Source: Bicyclus anynana
Lineage: Eukaryota > Arthropoda > Insecta > Lepidoptera > Nymphalidae
NCBI RefSeq assembly: GCF_947172395.1
Contig: NC_069094.1
Location: 4,920,501 to 4,984,500 of the forward strand
Direction: 5' to 3'
DNA length: 64,000 bases
Positions 48,301 to 57,835 of this stretch are shown one piece after another (position 1 is the stretch's first letter; every line of letters starts with the position of its first letter). The notes below the pieces were generated by a model. It was not told the DNA's origin. It ran no database searches and saw nothing but the letters and a program-made list of their open reading frames with translations. The position numbers and the translations under genes are program-made.

Positions 48301-51300
48301 ATAGGTTTGCCTGTGGGGTCAACAGTTTTATTAATTTGCTATAATTAAACACAAGTGTTAAAACGACTATAGGCATTAGGCATCTAACAAGCGAATACAA
48401 AAGTGTCGTTTGAAAAATATAACAGAATAACTTTAAATAGTTTAAGAAACTAAAAAAACGCTTTTAGCACGCACTAAAAATTACCAATATTGAATTTAAA
48501 TCACGTGACTATTTTTTTCGTATTCCTGACAGCAAATCCTTTCATTTGATATCCATATCATGGGGGTGGATTTAAAAATTTCATCCTAATCGAACCGACT
48601 CGACCGGGAAGTGGGTCAAAAAAGATTCCAAATTTTTTTTACATACATAGTTACAAGCTTGGGAAGGCCGCACTAGTGGATTTGTAATGACGTTTCTGAG
48701 CTACTCATGTATTGTCATCAGAACTCAGAGCGTGTGCAAAATTTCATCCTAATCGAAGACCGGGAAGTGGGCAAATTAACATTCCAAGATTTTCTTACAT
48801 ACATAGTTACAAGTGAAGCTAATATAAATCGTGTAAAAATACACTGAACGTTTTAAGTTCTATGTATTCATATTAAACGAATTACTGTTTGCATTTTACA
48901 GAGGACCATGCTAAAGGTCTGAGCACGTTTACCGTGATGGCTGGTCTGGGAGGATTTATGGGTTATTCACTTGGAGGTATAAACTGGGATGAAACTTCGT
49001 TAGGTAAGGAATTTTTCAAAATTACTTTTTGCTGTTACAACATATTCTGCTGATTTTTTTAGGTAATGTTGGCTATGCTAGTCTGTACACCGTAGAAGTA
49101 GGGGCGAGAGGATTACCAGCAAAATCTCTCTATAACTTCTAGAGAAGTGCAGCTAGTTCTATATTAGAACGAGTATCCAAAGCAGCTCTAATAGGATCTT
49201 TCCAAATTTGGTTACGCAGGGAGAACAACACGAGCAGAGAAGGAGAGTGTTGATCGATCGTCAAGGAATTCCTTAACCCTACATCTAGTAGTCAGAAGTC
49301 CTGGACTTTGCTCGGTGTTTTTCTCTCTACCACGCGATGAACCCGGCACCTGTACGGTGAATCCATGGAATGCTAAGATATTCGTCTCCCCCGTCTCTCC
49401 AACTAACTCTGAAAACTAACTGAGTCCTCTGTAGTCAAAGTTTGTTTTATCTTGATTCTCCACTTACATCGCGGCTATATTGTTTGTAAGCGACTAAGTG
49501 GCAGCTCAAGCGTTTACCACGATTTGTTTACTTTCTCTTAGCTGTCTAAAGAAAATAGACTTAAATTGTTATTATAAGTTTTATTATAGTCTATTACTTC
49601 GTATCCCGTGATGCCATACATTGTAAGTAGTGTGAAGTTTAATTATTATTAACGAGCTGACGCCACGCGTTTTCACTCACGTAGTTTTCGTTCCTGTAGG
49701 AATACGGGGATAATGTATAGCCTATAGCCTTCCTGGATTAATGGGCTATCTAACACTGAAAGAATTTTTCGATTCGGGCCAGTACTTCCTGATATTAGAG
49801 CGTTCAATTAAACAAACAAAAAACTAATATTAAAAATTAGTATAGATAAGTAAATTGATTACACTCAATTTCCTTCCACAGGTGCGTTATTCGGTGGTCA
49901 CGTAAGGGCAGTATTTTTTCTTATCACCATCATTTTTATTATATGCGTCTCAGCAACTATCACGAGTTTTAAAGAGATTCCACTGAATGAGGTCAAGGAC
50001 AGTGATGATTACAACAAATTGAATGATAAGGATCAATTCGAAGATAACTTCAACCAGGAAGAGAACATAGAGAAGAATGGACTGAAGAAAGACAATATAT
50101 CATATGGTTCATTGAATCAACCGGAGATAACAGTTGAGAGTGATATCAATGTAAGTGTCAAGTCATATTGCAAATATTTTCTTGATAATACAAAATGTCA
50201 TTAAAATTAAGTACATAATTATTATTATTAGACTACAAAAGTAATATACTTATATGACTTTTTTTAGGTAATTTTAATTACATTTCGATTTATCAAGAAA
50301 ATATTTACTATATGTATTTATCTTTCTTCTAAGCTCCAGAATGTTTAATAACCTGAATTTTTTTTTAAAGAAGTTATTTTGGTGTTTTATTTTGACCTAT
50401 AAAATATTGATACAGTTAAAGGTATTGAACTAGAATTGATTAAAATTATTGGTTTTAAGTTACTTTTTTTAGAATTTATCATTCATGTATCTGTCTGCTC
50501 TAAACTACTTGACCGATTGAGTTATTTTTTTTAAATCTAATTAATGACGGAACAAGTAGAATGTATGTATACATACATAACAAGACATCACCTACGATCT
50601 TTTACCTTTTGTCGTATATAGTTTGTTATAACGTAAATAGATAATCTAAGATTTTTTACTATTAAATATGTTACGTGCCTATAAAATCACCGCAAAAACT
50701 AATCCAAATTTAGCTACTCCACTGACGGCACACATCACCATTTTGTGTTTACTTACATTATATACCTACATATTTATAAATATATAGTTTTTGCACTTCC
50801 TGAACACACAACTCGACATTATAGACAAGATTTAGGTATTATTTATTTAAATATCTTTCATTGTCTACAATGCGACTAAATTAAACTAAGATAATTAACC
50901 ACTTATGTCCGTCTTAGTTTCGACGCACTAGTGACATATCTATAGTATAAAATCTTTGTTGTTATGCCTCATCATCATTATCAACCCATATTCGGCTCAC
51001 TGCTGAGCTTGAGTCTCCTCTCAGAGTGAGAGGGGTTATTCCAATAGTCCACCACGCTGGCCCAATGCTGATTGGCGGACTTCACACACGTAGAGAATTA
51101 AGAAAATTCTCTGGTATGCAGGATTCCTTGCGATGTTTTCCTTCACCGTTTGAGACACGTGATATTTAATATCTTAAAAAGCACAAAACTGAAAAGTTGG
51201 AGGTGCATGCCCCAGACCGGATTCGAACCCACACCTTCCGGATTTGGAGGCAGAGGTCATATCCACTGGGCTATCACGGCCTTGTTATGCCCAAAGTACC

Positions 51301-54300
51301 AAAACTTTCGTTGCACCCATATTATCTTTCAACATGCCAACCCCTTTTAAATGTTTACGTATGTGTTAAACTAGTAATATAGTGTAATTGCAAGAAATAA
51401 TTGTTTAATTATGTTCAGGGAACCAATACAATAACACTGAAGGTGCCAGAAGGTCACGGGGAGCCCCTATCCCTCAACCATTACCTCAAGTCCATCGTGA
51501 TGATGCCGAAGTCCCTGCGTGTCGTCTGCCTCACCAACCTCTTCTGCTGGATGGCACACGTCTGCTACTCATTATACTTCACCGATTTTGTTGGTGAATC
51601 AGTTTTTGAAGGCAATCCTGCTGTAAGTATAATTTTTCTATGTTTTTTTTTAATCTGTACAAGTTAGCCGTTTACTGCAAACTCATCTGTAAGAATCCTG
51701 CATACCAGATGGTAAGTCATGATGCAATCTAAGATGGAAGCGGGGTAACTTAACTAAAGTTTGACACTCCTTTCGGTTTCCACGCGACATCGTACCAGAA
51801 TGCTAAATCGCTTGGCGGTACGTCTTTGTCGGTAGGTTGGTAGCTAGTGCCACATAGCACTAGCACTAGCCACCAGATATGCAATCGTTATGTAACAAAG
51901 ATATAGTGCACATGAGAACCCATACTCTTTTGCGTCAGGGGTAAAAACTGGCCACCATCGTTCGTTAGACGTTCGACTGGGGTTCAGATGACAATGTATC
52001 ACAGTGATCAACTATCAACTATCAGCTAATCATGAATAGCGCAGTTGTCAAACGATATATCCTCTATAAATGTGATCAAACTTTTCTCATTAATAATGGA
52101 GACGTCTGACGATACCATTCCACCCAACTCCCGTGGTATAGGACACAGCTTCACTTGTGTCTCGACAGTGTCCCCCCCTCAAACCTTCCTGTAGCCTTCA
52201 TAAACCTAAAAATATCCCCTATGGTTAGGCTCGTCAGGTCTGCTTCATTTAATGTATCCTTACCTTCTCCAATCTTGCCAGCGCGAACATGGGATACTCA
52301 GTTATAAAATGATAGCTCGTTAGGTCTCCTCCTCACCACAACCTGGACCCGATGGATCTTCTATGATTTTCATTATCTTCAAGTGTCTATTGAACAATGT
52401 CCAGTAGTCATGTCTGCTACAGTGATTAATTGGATCTGTTGTGTGTTGTGTGTGTAGTTGTTTTGTTTTCTTCTTGTCGAATGAATTCAGGAACATTATC
52501 GACTGTCTGTATTTTATCGAGCTGTTCCATCATGTATTCGATTATCTTTCTGTAATTCCTTCAATAACAAACCGCTAAAAATTAATCTATACCTGCTAAT
52601 ATTATAAAGCTGAAGAGTTTGTTTGATTGAACGTGCTAATCTCAGGAACTACTCGTCCGATTTGAAACATTCTTTTAGCGTTATATAGCCTATTTATCGA
52701 GGCTATAGGCTATATATTATCCCCGTATTCCTACGAAAACGAGAACTACACGGGTGTAACCGCGCGGCGTCAGCTAGTATTTATAAAGGTTTTCGATTAT
52801 AGTTAAGCCATGGGTGATAATTACATCGTTGAATTTCAATTTCATTCAGTAAAGTGATTCAGTCAGTAAACAAAGATAAATTACATTAGCTAGAATACGG
52901 ATTAGCGCCAAATGGCTTCATATGATGTTGTCGTTTAGATTATCGTTATAAAACTGACTCATCAGCTTGAAATAGGTTAACGTTTAATTGGACCCACTTT
53001 GTGCCTTCTCATATCTATACTATTAGTATAAAGCTGAAGAGTTTGTTTGTTTGTTTGATTGAACGCGCTAATCTCAGAAACAACTGGTCCGATTTGAAAA
53101 ATTCTTACAATGTTAGATAGCCCATTTATCGAGGAAGGCTATAGGCTATATATTATCACGCTAAGACCAATAGGAGTCTAAGAAGGACCAATATCACCAA
53201 TTATTATTTACCAATGCATATCTGAGAATTTTCTTAATTCTCGTTATTTGGGATAAATATTACACATAATAGGCCTTATTTATAGGCGATGGGTTTCCAC
53301 TTACCATCAGGTAGGACATTTAATTGGTCAGTCAATTCTAAAAAAGACTGTATATTCATGTCATGATTCATGAAAAATATAATATTCTATAACTCAATGG
53401 AAAAATGTTTCCTTAGTTCTTACATGTGATTCCAGGAATAAAATTACTTTATATTTTAATTATGAGTGATTAGCAAATACAGTTCCTATGTTTTAATCAC
53501 TATAGTAGGTACCCATATACCATAAACCAGAATCAAGAATTTTATAAATAATAAAAAAGTTTCATCAATATTTTGAAGAGAAGCTACACATGGAAAATTA
53601 GCTTAATAGTAATTATAAAATATATCTTCCCGAGATCTTGAATTAATAGGCCAAGCCCACAATAATTATGTGGGCAGGAGGTATTTTCTATTACTTTAAA
53701 AGCCTGACGAGAAAGTAATATCACTTACAGTAAATTGAAAAATTGCTCCTAATTTATTGCAGGCGCCGGTGGGAAGTGAAAGTCGTATAAATTATGAAGC
53801 CGGAGTCCGTTTCGGATGCTGGGGGATGGCGATGTACTCGCTATCTTGTGCTTGCTACTCTACTGTTATTGAAAAACTTATCAAAAAACTTGGGTAAGAT
53901 AATCTACTTATTTATTTATACATTGCTCTGATAATTGGCTATTTCAGGATAACAAAATCGCTCCTATGCATACTTTTCGTACCTATATCATTAAAGGTTC
54001 ATTCGAATTATGACATGTTCATATAGGTAAGTTGAAAACGAAGTTATTGATTGACTCGATTTGCAACAAATCCCAACTTACGTGGGTAGATACTATACTC
54101 ATAAATGGCAGAGAAACTTTAAAGCCAATAAATTAATTTACATAACTTAAAGAAAGCTGCGGGCTAGAGTATAGCAAAATGTAGTACAGTATTGTGTAGT
54201 AAATACATCAACTGTAAGTTTGGCGACTTCGTTCGTATAACTCCCGAGTGTCCGAGCGGGCCAGGGGGCGTGTAGCGATGAATGAAAAACCCACGACTGA

Positions 54301-57300
54301 TGCACCTCACTTCTCCGCACGCACGATTTCACACCCGCGCAGTCTTTCCCTCCGTCCCCCGCATATCATGGGAGTGTAATCAATAAACTTGCCAGACTAT
54401 AAAACTGTTTATTTGAACCACATAAACTGCGAGTTCTCATATCACTTATCCTTCAACTTGACTATAGTTTTACTTCCTTACTCATATAACAAGATCAGAC
54501 AGCCCTTGACTTTCAGCCGATACTTGCTAGGTTTCCAGATTTAACTGCACCTTCAGAATTAAATGGCTGACAGCACTTTATTCTTATCTACGTTTATAAG
54601 TAGTTCCGGGGAAACCTGACAGATTACGAAGCCAAATAACCCAATGTTAGGAAGCCGTATTGGGTTTTTTGTACACGTAATTCTTTTGTAAAGAAAATGT
54701 TGGCAGTGTACAATGTACATACTTGTAGATAGTAGAACTAGAGCCTCTATTACGAATAAAAAACAATAAACATACTAGGCAGTGCGAAAGGTCTAGTTGA
54801 AGGCTTTCGTGATATGTGGTTGGTAGTTTATGTATACCATGAGTGATGGATCTCCGATATACATTGAGTTTTCCTTTCTTTCAAGATTTTCTTAGTAGCA
54901 GCTCGCAGTTGGTAAATTTGTGGTATTAGGCAACGAAAATTAGTATAATTTTATCGTTGGTATGAGGTATATCTTGGTGCCTTAGTGAGCACGTTTGGCC
55001 GTAGGGTCGTGGGCGGATAGCGTACATGGCGAAACTTTAGGGGTTCTTTGTTGATTGCGGGACCCTAAAAAGAGCTAACTGGTACAATAATTTTCACAGT
55101 AAATATAAATGTCGAAGCAATATAGTCTAATGGCCACTTATTAATAACTAGCGGACGCTCGCGGCTTCTGCCTTTAGACCTCCATTATCCGGCCCTGTCG
55201 CAAAATTCGTTCTCAGCCAATGTCTACTATCTATAAACTACCTACTTGCCAAATTTCATTTTTGTATGTCAAACGGTTTACGAGATTTCGTCATTTATTC
55301 GCATTTATATATTAAGATAGGCCTATTAAAAATCCAATTCCAAATAGATTTTAAAGTCAATCGTGGGGTTCCAAATAGTTCTTATCAATTATTATTAATT
55401 TAAGACTTCTCGGTGTTTGCTGGTTCATTCATAAAAGTAAAATGGAAATGCCCGTTCGCTGGTAAAATCTAGGTAAGAAGAACCCATTCAACTTGTAGAA
55501 GTCAAGTAGATTAAGATCGTACCGTAGTATATTTTCCCTCTTTTCTACTTCAGATTAATGCATTTTAACTTATCCCGGAATAAATCATGGTTGCCGCGGG
55601 ATGTGTGAAAAGTTGAATTTCACGCAGGTGATGTCGTGGAATTCAATAATCAGTAAAATTAAAGTGTCTGTGATTTTTAAAATAACCATGTTTTATCAAC
55701 GTAAAACATAATTTTTTTCTTTTTGTCTGTTGGTTTGTTTTGGCTAATCTCTGGAACGGCTGAACCAATTTTACTGGAACTTTCACTAGAATACAGAGGA
55801 GGTTTTTTTTTGTATTTATCGTATTGTTAGTTTCTTTGTGGTGTTCAGCTAGCAGCTACATATTATCCCGAAAAAATTCACGGGTTTTGTGAATAGTTGA
55901 ATTTCACGCGGATGATTTCGCTGGTTATGAAATGTTAACCGACATCCAAAAAGGAGGAGGTTCTATGTTCAGCTGTATGTATGTTTTTTTTTACTTGTTT
56001 CAGAGCAAAGCGAGTATACGTGGGCGGCCTGTGCACGTATAGCTGCGGCATGATGATGCTGTGTCTCCTGCGGGCGCGCGCTGCCGTCATCCTCTTCAGC
56101 TGGACAGCTGGAGTGATGTACTCCACGCTCTTCACCATGCCGTATCTGCTGGTCGCGCACTACCACGCTACTGGGATGGTACGATCTTCAATCTTTAGGC
56201 ATATGATGCTGTGTCTCCTGCGGGCGCGCGCTGCCGTCATCCTCTTCAGCTGGACAGCTGGAGTGATGTACTCCACGCTCTTCACCATGCCGTATCTGCT
56301 GGTCGCGCACTACCACGCTACTGGGATGGTACGATCTTCAATCTTTAGGCATATGATGCTGTGTCTCCTGCGGGCGCGCGCTGCCGTCATCCTCTTCAGC
56401 TGGACAGCTGGAGTGATGTACTCCACGCTCTTCACCATGCCGTATCTGCTGGTCGCGCACTACCACGCTACTGGGATGGTACGATCTTCAATCATTAGGC
56501 ATATGATGCTGTGTCTCCTGCGGGCGCGCGCTGCCGTCATCCTCTTCAGCTGGACAGCTGGAGTGATGTACTCCACGCTCTTCACCATGCCGTATCTGCT
56601 GGTCGCGCACTACCACGCTACTGGGATGGTACGATCTTCAATCATTATAATTTAAATATTTTTTTTCATTTCATGCAGTCAGTCAGTTATTTGGAAAAAA
56701 TTGTGCAATATATTAAACAGATACTCATGTTCCTAATAAAAAAATAATATTACAAGTTAAATTACAATTTAAACATCTAGGTATAACATGGAAAAAGTCA
56801 GAGCTTGCTAGGATCTCATACAATGAGGTAGGTACTCCGTACTCGTGAACCAAGCATAGGCTTTATATGTCATTTTTTTCCGAATATAGAATAATATATT
56901 TCGAAATATATTATTCTAAACTCGGAACTCGTGGCTTCATAAATAAAAAACCCAATAACATTGCAAGTCAATAAAAAGCTTGTAAAAAGGGAAATCAAAG
57001 GGAAAGCTTCATAAATTGGTTTTCTAAGAAATGTGACGTATGGGTTTATAGGACATCCTATACCTAATAATGGCATATATTCATATAGCTGCCAAATCCA
57101 ATTATAACTTATGTTTTAGTAAATTTAACTGTATTATGCTCACAATGTAATCATGTACTTGTATAAATGTATTAACAGTTGATTTTCCTAAATTATTAAA
57201 CGACAAACACCATAAGAAGCTTTCACTTAACTGTTGGATCAAGAGTCGGATACAGAAGGCAGTGATTCTTGAGACGGCGCGTATTGTGAGGAAGTTCCTC

Positions 57301-57835
57301 ACTCTCAAGCCCTGACCACCAGTAGCTTGAGCACTCAAATGTCCCGCAGCGGGAGGGTTGATTTTTTTTCATTAATTTTTACCTAACAGTGTTTTGTATT
57401 TTATTTTTATACTAGCTGAAGCCGCGTTGGTTTATATAATATATAGCCTATAGCTATAAGTTTTTAAATCGGACCAGTAGTTCCTGATATTAGCGCGTTC
57501 AAGCAAACAAACAGACAAACTCTTCAGCTTTATAATATTAGTATAAACATTTTTGAAAATTAAAAAAAAAGGACTAATAAATAAATGATAGATAATACGG
57601 CACGAATATATTTCAGTGGGACAGCGAAGGAGGCGGCAGTGAGCACGAACGCGGGATAGGCACCGACGTGGCAGTGGTCAGCAGCTGTGTGTTCGTGGCG
57701 CAACTCCTCATCTCGGTGATCATGGGCTTCGCGGTGAAGATCACCGGCTCCACCGCAGCGGTAGTGGCTGTCGCCGCCACGCTGGCAGGCGCCGCTGCCT
57801 TCACCGCCACCAAGATTACTTACCTCGATCTGTAA
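42155..57835 (+). CDS. Slc45: SLC45-family sugar/proton transporter, complete nine-exon gene
   Basis: Spliced CDS: 42155-42360, 43124-43386, 44320-44559, 48902-49003, 49882-50150, 51419-51622, 53763-53893, 56004-56178, 57617-57835. The total is 1809 nt, 602 residues plus TAA, with GT-AG at every intron and matching phases (2,1,1,1,0,0,2,0). Seen: about 12 hydrophobic segments; the MFS loop DRCQSKYGRRRPF (residues 134-146) after helix 2; the SLC45-type motif DFDADACQSPARAYLLD (216-232) in helix 4; EDHAKGLSTFTVMAGLGGFMGY-like helix 5; a charged central loop (about 300-390); FTDFVGESVFEGNP (414-427) after helix 7; and RGIGTDVAVVSS (542-553) before helix 11. Family knowledge: SLC45 proteins are membrane sugar (sucrose/glucose)-proton cotransporters; fly members include a sucrose transporter, and vertebrate SLC45A2 acts in pigment cells. 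Length fits the family. Which fly paralogue it matches cannot be told by eye. Exon 8 carries a tandem duplication that could change the product. Confidence 0.93.
43124..43386 (+). CDS. Slc45: SLC45 exon 2 (residues 69-157), helices 1-3
   Basis: It begins after ACAG at 43120-43123 and completes Arg69. It encodes helix 1 (about 79-104, containing GIEFSYAGETAFVSP, close to the SLC45 helix 1 pattern), helix 2 (about 111-131), the RxGRR loop DRCQSKYGRRRPF (134-146) and the start of helix 3. It ends G|GTAAGT, phase 1. Confidence 0.92.
43681..43812 (+). pseudogene. Non-LTR element ORF2 C-terminus in SLC45 intron 2
   Basis: An open stretch of 43 codons reads RLVASTGDRRAGFFAQRISLAVQ then RGNAASILATIPRGHDLYSY and stops. 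RISLAVQRGNAASI-type endings are familiar from insect LINE ORFs. There is no upstream RT nearby, so it is 5'-truncated. Confidence 0.6.
44151..44260 (+). mobile_element. Fragment of DIRS 3' region in SLC45 intron 2
   Basis: It matches 21935-22075 with small gaps: shared blocks include AAAAATGTCATCCGGT and TAGTGAATAGGCCAGCTGG-like sequence. It is either a truncated second DIRS copy or a shorter repeat common to both places. It ends about 60 bp before the exon 3 acceptor. Confidence 0.6.
44320..44559 (+). CDS. Slc45: SLC45 exon 3 (residues 157-237), helix 4 signature
   Basis: The acceptor is TTTTTTCAG. It encodes the end of helix 3, an extracellular loop (about 163-200) with one possible N-glycosylation sequon (NRT, 178-180), and helix 4 with DFDADACQSPARAYLLD, the most family-specific motif. 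It ends G|GTGAGG, phase 1. An open frame continues past the donor to 44768 but is intronic read-through. Confidence 0.92.
45198..45515 (+). repeat. CCCCGACGCA repeat, SLC45 intron 3
   Basis: Second copy of the 41258-41565 repeat, same order and strand; the (TGTC)n of the first copy is absent here. It lies just before the piggyBac-like MITE. Confidence 0.6.
45602..45768. mobile_element. piggyBac-like MITE with TTAA target sites, SLC45 intron 3
   Basis: TTAA is at 45598-45601 and 45769-45772. The 13-bp TIRs are CACGTTGGCTGCG and inverted CACGATCGCTGCG. The interior consists of palindromes of TACGAGGTCA, including TACGAGGTCAAT directly followed by its reverse complement at 45617-45638. Confidence 0.72.
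46059..46180 (-). mobile_element. Helitron-like C 3' end, SLC45 intron 3
   Basis: CTAGCGGACGCCTGCGACTT is an inverted 3' terminus; the rest is diverged. Confidence 0.45.
46453..46631. mobile_element. Inverted copy of the 37161-37335 hAT MITE, SLC45 intron 3
   Basis: Ends are CAGCGGCGA and TCGCCACTG, with the same interior as 37161-37335 on the other strand. Flanking GTAC on both sides suggests a decayed target duplication. Confidence 0.72.
46650..46942 (-). mobile_element. Helitron-like B, 3'-truncated, SLC45 intron 3
   Basis: Minus copy with intact TCCTACTAATATTA start at 46942; the 3' hairpin end is missing. Holds a hairpin TTTCGCAAATCTTGCAAAAA near 46790. Confidence 0.65.
46981..47290 (+). 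mobile_element. SINE family A, full-length, SLC45 intron 3
   Basis: The tRNA-like head GGCCTCCGTGGCGCAGTGGT (A box TGGCGCAGTGG) has B box GGTTCGATCCC at 47039. The body CCAGGTCTGGCTGGTGG...CCGGTACGATG...CGCTTCCATCTTAGA ends in an A-rich tail. Confidence 0.85.
47520..48031. mobile_element. MITE-W copy 2 with a nested SINE, SLC45 intron 3
   Basis: TIRs of about 55 bp (CTAGCCAAGTGG...CGCTAACGCTTCGAAAACTA, inverted at 47975-48031) are related to the 16402-16998 ends. The GGAATGACAT palindrome recurs. A minus SINE-A copy (47668-47970) sits inside. Confidence 0.75.
47668..47970 (-). mobile_element. SINE family A nested in MITE-W
   Basis: Full-length minus copy: the inverted B box GGGATCGAACCC is at 47904-47915 and the inverted head CCACGGAGGCC ends it. 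Confidence 0.85.
48560..48825 (+). repeat. Two diverged direct repeats, SLC45 intron 3
   Basis: 48572-48655 and 48737-48815 share ATTTCATCCTAATCGAA, CGGGAAGTGGG and TACATACATAGTTACAAG. They end about 80 bp before exon 4. Confidence 0.55.
48902..49003 (+). CDS. Slc45: SLC45 exon 4 (residues 237-271), helix 5
   Basis: This is a short exon after ATTTTACAG. It joins exon 3 as VPEDHAKGLSTFTVMAG and encodes helix 5 and the loop GGINWDETSLG. It ends G|GTAAGG, phase 1. It follows the 4.3-kb intron 3. Confidence 0.92.
49062..49240 (+). pseudogene. LINE C-terminal fragment in SLC45 intron 4
   Basis: It translates as YASLYTVEVGARGLPAKSLYNF, a stop, then ILERVSKAALIGSFQIWLRRE. VEVGARGxPAKSL followed by VSxAAL is a known C-terminal pattern of some non-LTR retrotransposons. 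It directly follows TTTTTTTAG, a decoy acceptor 58 bp after the exon 4 donor. Confidence 0.6.
49653..49846 (-). mobile_element. Helitron-like A, SLC45 intron 4
   Basis: Minus copy ending 35 bp before the exon 5 acceptor; 3' CTAG decayed to CTCG. Confidence 0.7.
49882..50150 (+). CDS. Slc45: SLC45 exon 5 (residues 271-360), helix 6 and central loop
   Basis: The acceptor is CCTTCCACAG. It encodes ALFGGHVRAVFFLITIIFII (helix 6), then FKEIPLNEV and a long charged, Asp/Glu/Lys/Asn-rich stretch with no helix, the usual MFS central cytoplasmic loop. It ends AAT|GTAAGT, phase 0. Confidence 0.92.
50969..51281 (-). mobile_element. SINE family B with target duplication, SLC45 intron 5
   Basis: Full-length minus copy. 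The TSD TTGTTATGCC is at 50959-50968 and 51282-51291, so the insertion is fairly young. Confidence 0.88.
51419..51622 (+). CDS. Slc45: SLC45 exon 6 (residues 361-428), helix 7
   Basis: The acceptor is ATGTTCAG. It encodes the end of the central loop (LNHYLKSIVMMPKSLR, conserved before helix 7 in SLC45), helix 7 (LTNLFCWMAHVCYSLYF) and the FTDFVGESVFEGNP loop. Third-position G/C is clearly higher than in exons 1-5. It ends GCT|GTAAGT, phase 0. Confidence 0.92.
51655..51850 (-). mobile_element. SINE family A fragment, SLC45 intron 6
   Basis: Minus copy of the body (ACACTCCTTTCGGTTTCCAC, GCTAAATCGCTTGGCGGTAC). It starts 33 bp after the exon 6 donor. Confidence 0.75.
52586..52777 (+). mobile_element. 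Helitron-like A, full-length, SLC45 intron 6
   Basis: TCTATACCTGCTAATATTAT...GCGTCAGCTAG; small internal deletion. Confidence 0.75.
53014..53160 (+). mobile_element. Helitron-like A, 3'-truncated, SLC45 intron 6
   Basis: Intact 5' end TCTATACTATTAG; stops abruptly at CTATATATTATC (53160) before the 3' hairpin. Confidence 0.7.
53763..53893 (+). CDS. Slc45: SLC45 exon 7 (residues 429-472), helix 8
   Basis: The acceptor is TTTATTGCAG. It encodes APVGSESRINYEAGVRFGCWGMAM..., the SLC45 helix 8 region with its conserved YxxGVRxGCWGM pattern. It ends GG|GTAAGA, phase 2, completing Gly472 with exon 8. Confidence 0.92.
54225..54400 (-). repeat. GC-rich 180-bp repeat, copy 2, SLC45 intron 7
   Basis: Inverted relative of 26005-26185, about 90% alike by eye, in an otherwise AT-rich intron. 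Confidence 0.65.
55147..55320 (-). mobile_element. Helitron-like C, SLC45 intron 7
   Basis: CTAGCGGACGCTCGCGGCTT to a TATTAAGATAG-like end; TTTCATTTTTGTATGTCAAA in the middle. A relative is at 25003-25170. Confidence 0.5.
55934..55999 (+). repeat. ACCGACTTCC repeat supplying the exon 8 pyrimidine tract
   Basis: AACCGACATCCAAAAAGGAG, then GTTC, then TGTATGTATGTTTTTTTTT matches the repeat at 1869-1914. The T-run sits at the polypyrimidine position of the exon 8 acceptor (56002-56003). Confidence 0.6.
56004..56178 (+). CDS. Slc45: SLC45 exon 8 (residues 472-530), helices 9-10
   Basis: The acceptor is TTGTTTCAG. It encodes AKRVYVGGLCTYSCG (helix 9 start), then LLRARAAVILFSWTAGVMYSTLFTMPY (helix 10) and HYHATGM. 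The donor ATG|GTACGA is the weakest in the gene. From 56053 the sequence enters a 150-bp tandem array, so three more copies of this exon body and donor follow. Without splicing at the first donor the frame stays open; use of the fourth donor would make an exon of 56004-56628 and a protein 150 residues longer. The first donor gives the normal family length and is my choice. Confidence 0.85.
56053..56647 (+). repeat. 150-bp tandem array (four copies) over SLC45 exon 8
   Basis: Copies start at 56053, 56203, 56353 and 56503; the last ends at about 56647. Each holds residues MMLCLLRARAAVILFSWTAG and on through helix 10, the donor ATG|GTACGA and 24 bp of intron. The copies differ only at one T/A (ATCTTTA against ATCATTA). 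150 is a multiple of three and no stop arises. Confidence 0.93.
57412..57546 (-). mobile_element. Helitron-like A with internal deletion, SLC45 intron 8
   Basis: CTAGCTGAAGCCGCG at one end and CTTTATAATATTAGTATA at the other, with about 70 bp lost between. Confidence 0.7.
57617..57835 (+). CDS. Slc45: SLC45 exon 9 (residues 531-602), helices 11-12 and stop
   Basis: The acceptor is ATATTTCAG. It encodes WDSEGGGSEHERGIGTDVAV..., helix 11 (VVSSCVFVAQLLISVIMG), helix 12 (Ala/Val-rich) and a short tail ending YLDL then TAA at 57833-57835. The exon is strongly G/C-rich at third positions compared with its AT-rich surroundings. Confidence 0.92.
   Translation, partial: WDSEGGGSEHERGIGTDVAVVSSCVFVAQLLISVIMGFAVKITGSTAAVVAVAATLAGAAAFTATKITYLDL

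Noticed and set aside
49062..49240. Extra SLC45 exon after exon 4
   Set aside because: Adding it breaks phase and inserts a stop; exon 4 to exon 5 joins correctly as SLG-ALFGG, and the sequence reads as a LINE tail.
55935..56166. Minus-strand open frames opposite exon 8
   Set aside because: They are shadows of the GC-rich SLC45 exon; the plus frame has family motifs and correct splice sites.
56511..56747. Plus open frame MSPAGARCRH... in the tandem array
   Set aside because: Out of frame with the transporter and made only by repetition of the exon.
57613..57813. Minus-strand Ala/Thr-rich open frame
   Set aside because: Exact antisense of SLC45 exon 9; composition follows from its codon use.
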